Shown here: piece after piece, positions 12,281 through 14,030 of the stretch
Layout: each line of letters starts with the position of its first letter
Numbering within the stretch: the first letter of the stretch is position 1
From: VBDM01 sp035519135
GTDB taxonomy: Bacteria; Pseudomonadota; Gammaproteobacteria; Burkholderiales; SG8-39
Assembly (NCBI GenBank): GCA_035519135.1
Contig: DATIWX010000145.1
Coordinates: forward strand, 1-14,030
DNA: 14,030 nucleotides
Reading direction: 5' to 3'
Notes under the pieces: model-generated
The model's database searches: none
What the model saw: the letters and a program-made list of their open reading frames with translations, nothing else
What the model was told of the DNA's origin: nothing
Made by a program: the position numbers and the translations under genes

Positions 12281-13474
12281 TCAGACCGGCGCCGGCGCAC
12301 GCGTGCGCATGCGTGCGAGCACCGCGGCGAGGGCGACGCCGAGGACGCACACCGCGCCCGTGGCGATGAAGCCCCACTTGAATGCCCCCGAGCTGTCCTT
12401 CACGACGCCGAGCGCGTAGGCGAAGGTCAGCGCGCCCAGGTTGGCGAACATGTTGCCGAAGCCGGCGGACATGCCCGCGACGCGCGGCCCGAGCGCTTCC
12501 AGCGGCACCGAGAACAAAGGCCCGAAGTAGAACTGCAGGAACACCGAGTTCACCGCGATGACGAGCACGAGCAGCGGGATCGAGTCGACCACCACGATCA
12601 GTCCCGAGGTCAGGGCGAGCGCGGCCAGGGAAACGCCGATGACCAGCGGGGGATTCCTCAGCCGGTCGGACACGTATCCTCCGAGCGGGTTGGCCGAGGC
12701 GGTCAGCACCGCGCCCATCGCGGTGATCAGGCCGGCGGCCTCGAGCGAGAGCCCGCGGTCGGACACGAGCAGCGAAGGCAGCCAGAAGTTGAAGGAAGTA
12801 GTGACGCCGAAGCGGATGAACTGGATGCCCGCGCACACCCACATGATCGGGTAGCGGAACAGCTGGAAGGCGTCGAGCACGCCCACCGGGTGCCGCGTCC
12901 CGGAAGAGGGCTTTTCCCTGCCGAGGGCGAGGTAGACGAAGGCGATGCCGACGCCGAGCAGGGCGAAGCCCATGAACGTGGGACGCCAGCCGTAGCGGAT
13001 CGCGAGGAGCGGCCCGGCGAGCGAGAGCAGGATGTTTCCGGAAACTCCGCCGATCACGTATACGCCCATCGCGGTCGCCTTGCGGTCCGCGGCGAACCAG
13101 GAGGCGACGAGGGTGAGCCCTGGCGCGAAAATCAGGGCACGGAACGCGCCCGAGGCGATCTGGTTCGCGATCGCGCCCGGGTAGGTGTGCAGGGTCCCGA
13201 AATTGAACGACAGCAGCGTCGAGCCGAGGATACCGAGGAAGAAAAGCCGCTTCGGCCCGAAGCGGTCGGCGAGAACTCCCGCGGGGATCTGACCCAGCGC
13301 ATAGGTGAAGGTCGCGGCGGCAGAGAGCAGTCCGGCCTCCGCGAAGCTCATGCCGAGATCTTCGCGGATGAGCGGCATGAACAGCGCGAGGCCGCCCACC
13401 GTCAGCATGTTGAAGCCCTGGCAGACGACGACCAGGGTGACGGTGAGCGCGGCTCCGCCGCCCGCAGGCTTCAT
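12281..13474 (-). CDS. Major facilitator superfamily transporter
   Basis: A 397-residue inner-membrane carrier with about twelve hydrophobic segments in two six-helix halves. After helix two comes the MFS motif A, GVLADRFGPKR; a degenerate copy in the second half reads GGYVSDRLRNPP. The sequence NMLTVGGLALFMPLIREDLG opens the first helix, as in oxalate/formate- or nitrate-type and anion-symporter-like MFS members. Subfamily and substrate cannot be fixed by reading. The ATG at 13474 overlaps the stop of the upstream srkA gene as ATGA (13471-13474), indicating translational coupling. The frame stays open upstream to 13981, but that extension lies inside srkA and lacks membrane character, so I reject it. 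The stop is three bases from the convergent solute-binding gene. Confidence 0.9.
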   Translation of the reverse strand: MKPAGGGAALTVTLVVVCQGFNMLTVGGLALFMPLIREDLGMSFAEAGLLSAAATFTYALGQIPAGVLADRFGPKRLFFLGILGSTLLSFNFGTLHTYPGAIANQIASGAFRALIFAPGLTLVASWFAADRKATAMGVYVIGGVSGNILLSLAGPLLAIRYGWRPTFMGFALLGVGIAFVYLALGREKPSSGTRHPVGVLDAFQLFRYPIMWVCAGIQFIRFGVTTSFNFWLPSLLVSDRGLSLEAAGLITAMGAVLTASANPLGGYVSDRLRNPPLVIGVSLAALALTSGLIVVVDSIPLLVLVIAVNSVFLQFYFGPLFSVPLEALGPRVAGMSAGFGNMFANLGALTFAYALGVVKDSSGAFKWGFIATGAVCVLGVALAAVLARMRTRAPAPV

Positions 13475-14030
13475 GCCCGGAGCGGCTCCTCTTGCATCAG
13501 CGCGATCTGCTCCTTCAATTCCAGGATCCGGTCCTGCCAGTAGCGCTGCGTGTTGAACCACGGAAACGCGGCGGGGAAGGCGGGATCGTCCCAGCGCCGT
13601 GCGATCCAGGCCGAGTAGTGGATGAGGCGCAGGGTGCGCAGCGCCTCCAGCAGATGCAGCTCGCGCGGATCGAAGTCGTGGAAGTCCTCGTATCCGGAGA
13701 GGACGTCGGCCAGCTGCCGCGTCATCGAGGCGCGGTCGCCCGAGAGCATCATCCACAGGTCCTGGATCGCCGGCCCCGAGCGGCAATCGTCGAAATCGAC
13801 GAAGTGAGGGCCATCGTCGGTCCACAGCACGTTGCCGGCATGGCAATCGCCGTGCAGGCGCAGCGTGCGCACCTCGCCCGCGCGTTCGTAGCAGCGCGCG
13901 ACGCCCTCGAGCGCGAGCTCGGCCGCGCTCCGCCAGGGCTGGAGCAGATCGGCCGGAATGAAGGCGCTCGCGAGCAGCCAATCGCGCGGCTCGCGGCCGA
14001 AGGTTTCGATGTCGAGCGCGGGCCGCTCGG
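13471..14030 (-). CDS. srkA: SrkA (YihE/RdoA) stress-response Ser/Thr kinase, C-terminal part
   Basis: The visible 185 residues are the C-terminal half or so of a kinase of the aminoglycoside-phosphotransferase fold; the N-terminal part, with the nucleotide-binding lysine, is beyond the right edge. The frame enters at 14028 with ERPALDIETFGREPRDWLLA. The catalytic loop LHGDCHAGN (Asp as base, Asn for metal) and the metal site HFVDFDD are present. SGPAIQDLWMMLSGDRA and a C-terminal RLIHYSAWIARRWDDPAFP closely follow E. coli SrkA as I recall it. SrkA counters MazEF-linked and Cpx-linked stress death in E. coli. The stop overlaps the MFS start, so the two genes are coupled. An apparent internal GTG start at 13872 is only where a shortened frame would begin and would cut off real SrkA sequence. 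Confidence 0.93.
   Translation of the reverse strand, partial: ERPALDIETFGREPRDWLLASAFIPADLLQPWRSAAELALEGVARCYERAGEVRTLRLHGDCHAGNVLWTDDGPHFVDFDDCRSGPAIQDLWMMLSGDRASMTRQLADVLSGYEDFHDFDPRELHLLEALRTLRLIHYSAWIARRWDDPAFPAAFPWFNTQRYWQDRILELKEQIALMQEEPLRA

Noticed and set aside
12890..13543. 217-codon plus-strand frame opposite the MFS and srkA genes
   Set aside because: It is an antisense shadow of two well-supported genes, with a Glu/Arg/Gly-rich translation and no recognisable domain.
13475..13981. N-terminal extension of the MFS frame upstream of 13474
   Set aside because: It lies within srkA in another frame and encodes Arg/Ala-rich, non-membrane sequence. The ATGA overlap and the membrane-helix start fix the real start at 13474.

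Overview
The window is a stretch of high-GC proteobacterial chromosome and looks betaproteobacterial (Burkholderiales-like). Three things point that way. There are two Bug/TctC-type periplasmic receptors, a family hugely expanded in that group. There is a DedA-rhodanese fusion, an architecture I associate with it. A 15-base element at 3804-3818 also exactly complements the 16S rRNA 3' end in the form usual for betaproteobacteria (GGATCACCTCCTTTC). Coding is dense, with short intergenic gaps and ATGA/TGATG stop-start overlaps. I see no insertion sequence, CRISPR array, tRNA or rRNA gene. The organism call is inference from gene content only.

Layout, left half. Positions 1-328 hold no convincing gene, only a probable fragment of a dispersed intergenic repeat. 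Then come an outer-membrane beta-barrel protein (329-958) and a co-directional run of an ATP-grasp-like protein (975-2264), a MASE2-GGDEF diguanylate cyclase (2264-3358, translationally coupled) and a tandem PspC-domain membrane protein (3367-3771). Directly behind lies a small transcription unit (about 3779-3954) with an extended -10, the 16S-tail complement, a nested 27-codon reading frame and a strong intrinsic terminator. I read it as a candidate regulatory or toxic small RNA. An AraC-family regulator (4101-5027, minus) is divergent from an exported tannase/feruloyl-esterase-family hydrolase (5197-6909, plus), with a possible operator between them. A terminator hairpin follows the esterase.

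Layout, right half. An orphan Bug receptor (6961-7917, minus) is divergent from a DedA-rhodanese fusion (7995-8921, plus). An exported MetX-like alpha/beta hydrolase (8926-10002, minus) converges on the DedA gene and is divergent from a plus-strand operon. That operon encodes a small lipoprotein, a second Bug receptor and a family-3 solute-binding lipoprotein (10106-12277). The right edge is a minus-strand pair: an MFS transporter (12281-13474), coupled by ATGA to the 3' part of srkA, a stress-response Ser/Thr kinase cut by the window edge.

Working together: two themes are visible. One is uptake and breakdown of small organic acids or aromatic esters: the esterase with its regulator, two Bug receptors, a solute-binding lipoprotein and an MFS carrier. 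None of the binding proteins has a membrane transporter next to it, so they probably serve transport systems elsewhere or act as sensors. The other theme is envelope and stress signalling: c-di-GMP synthesis, PspC, DedA and SrkA. The best candidate for something not routinely annotated is the small RNA unit at 3779-3954. The circularly permuted ATP-grasp protein coupled to the diguanylate cyclase is the next best.
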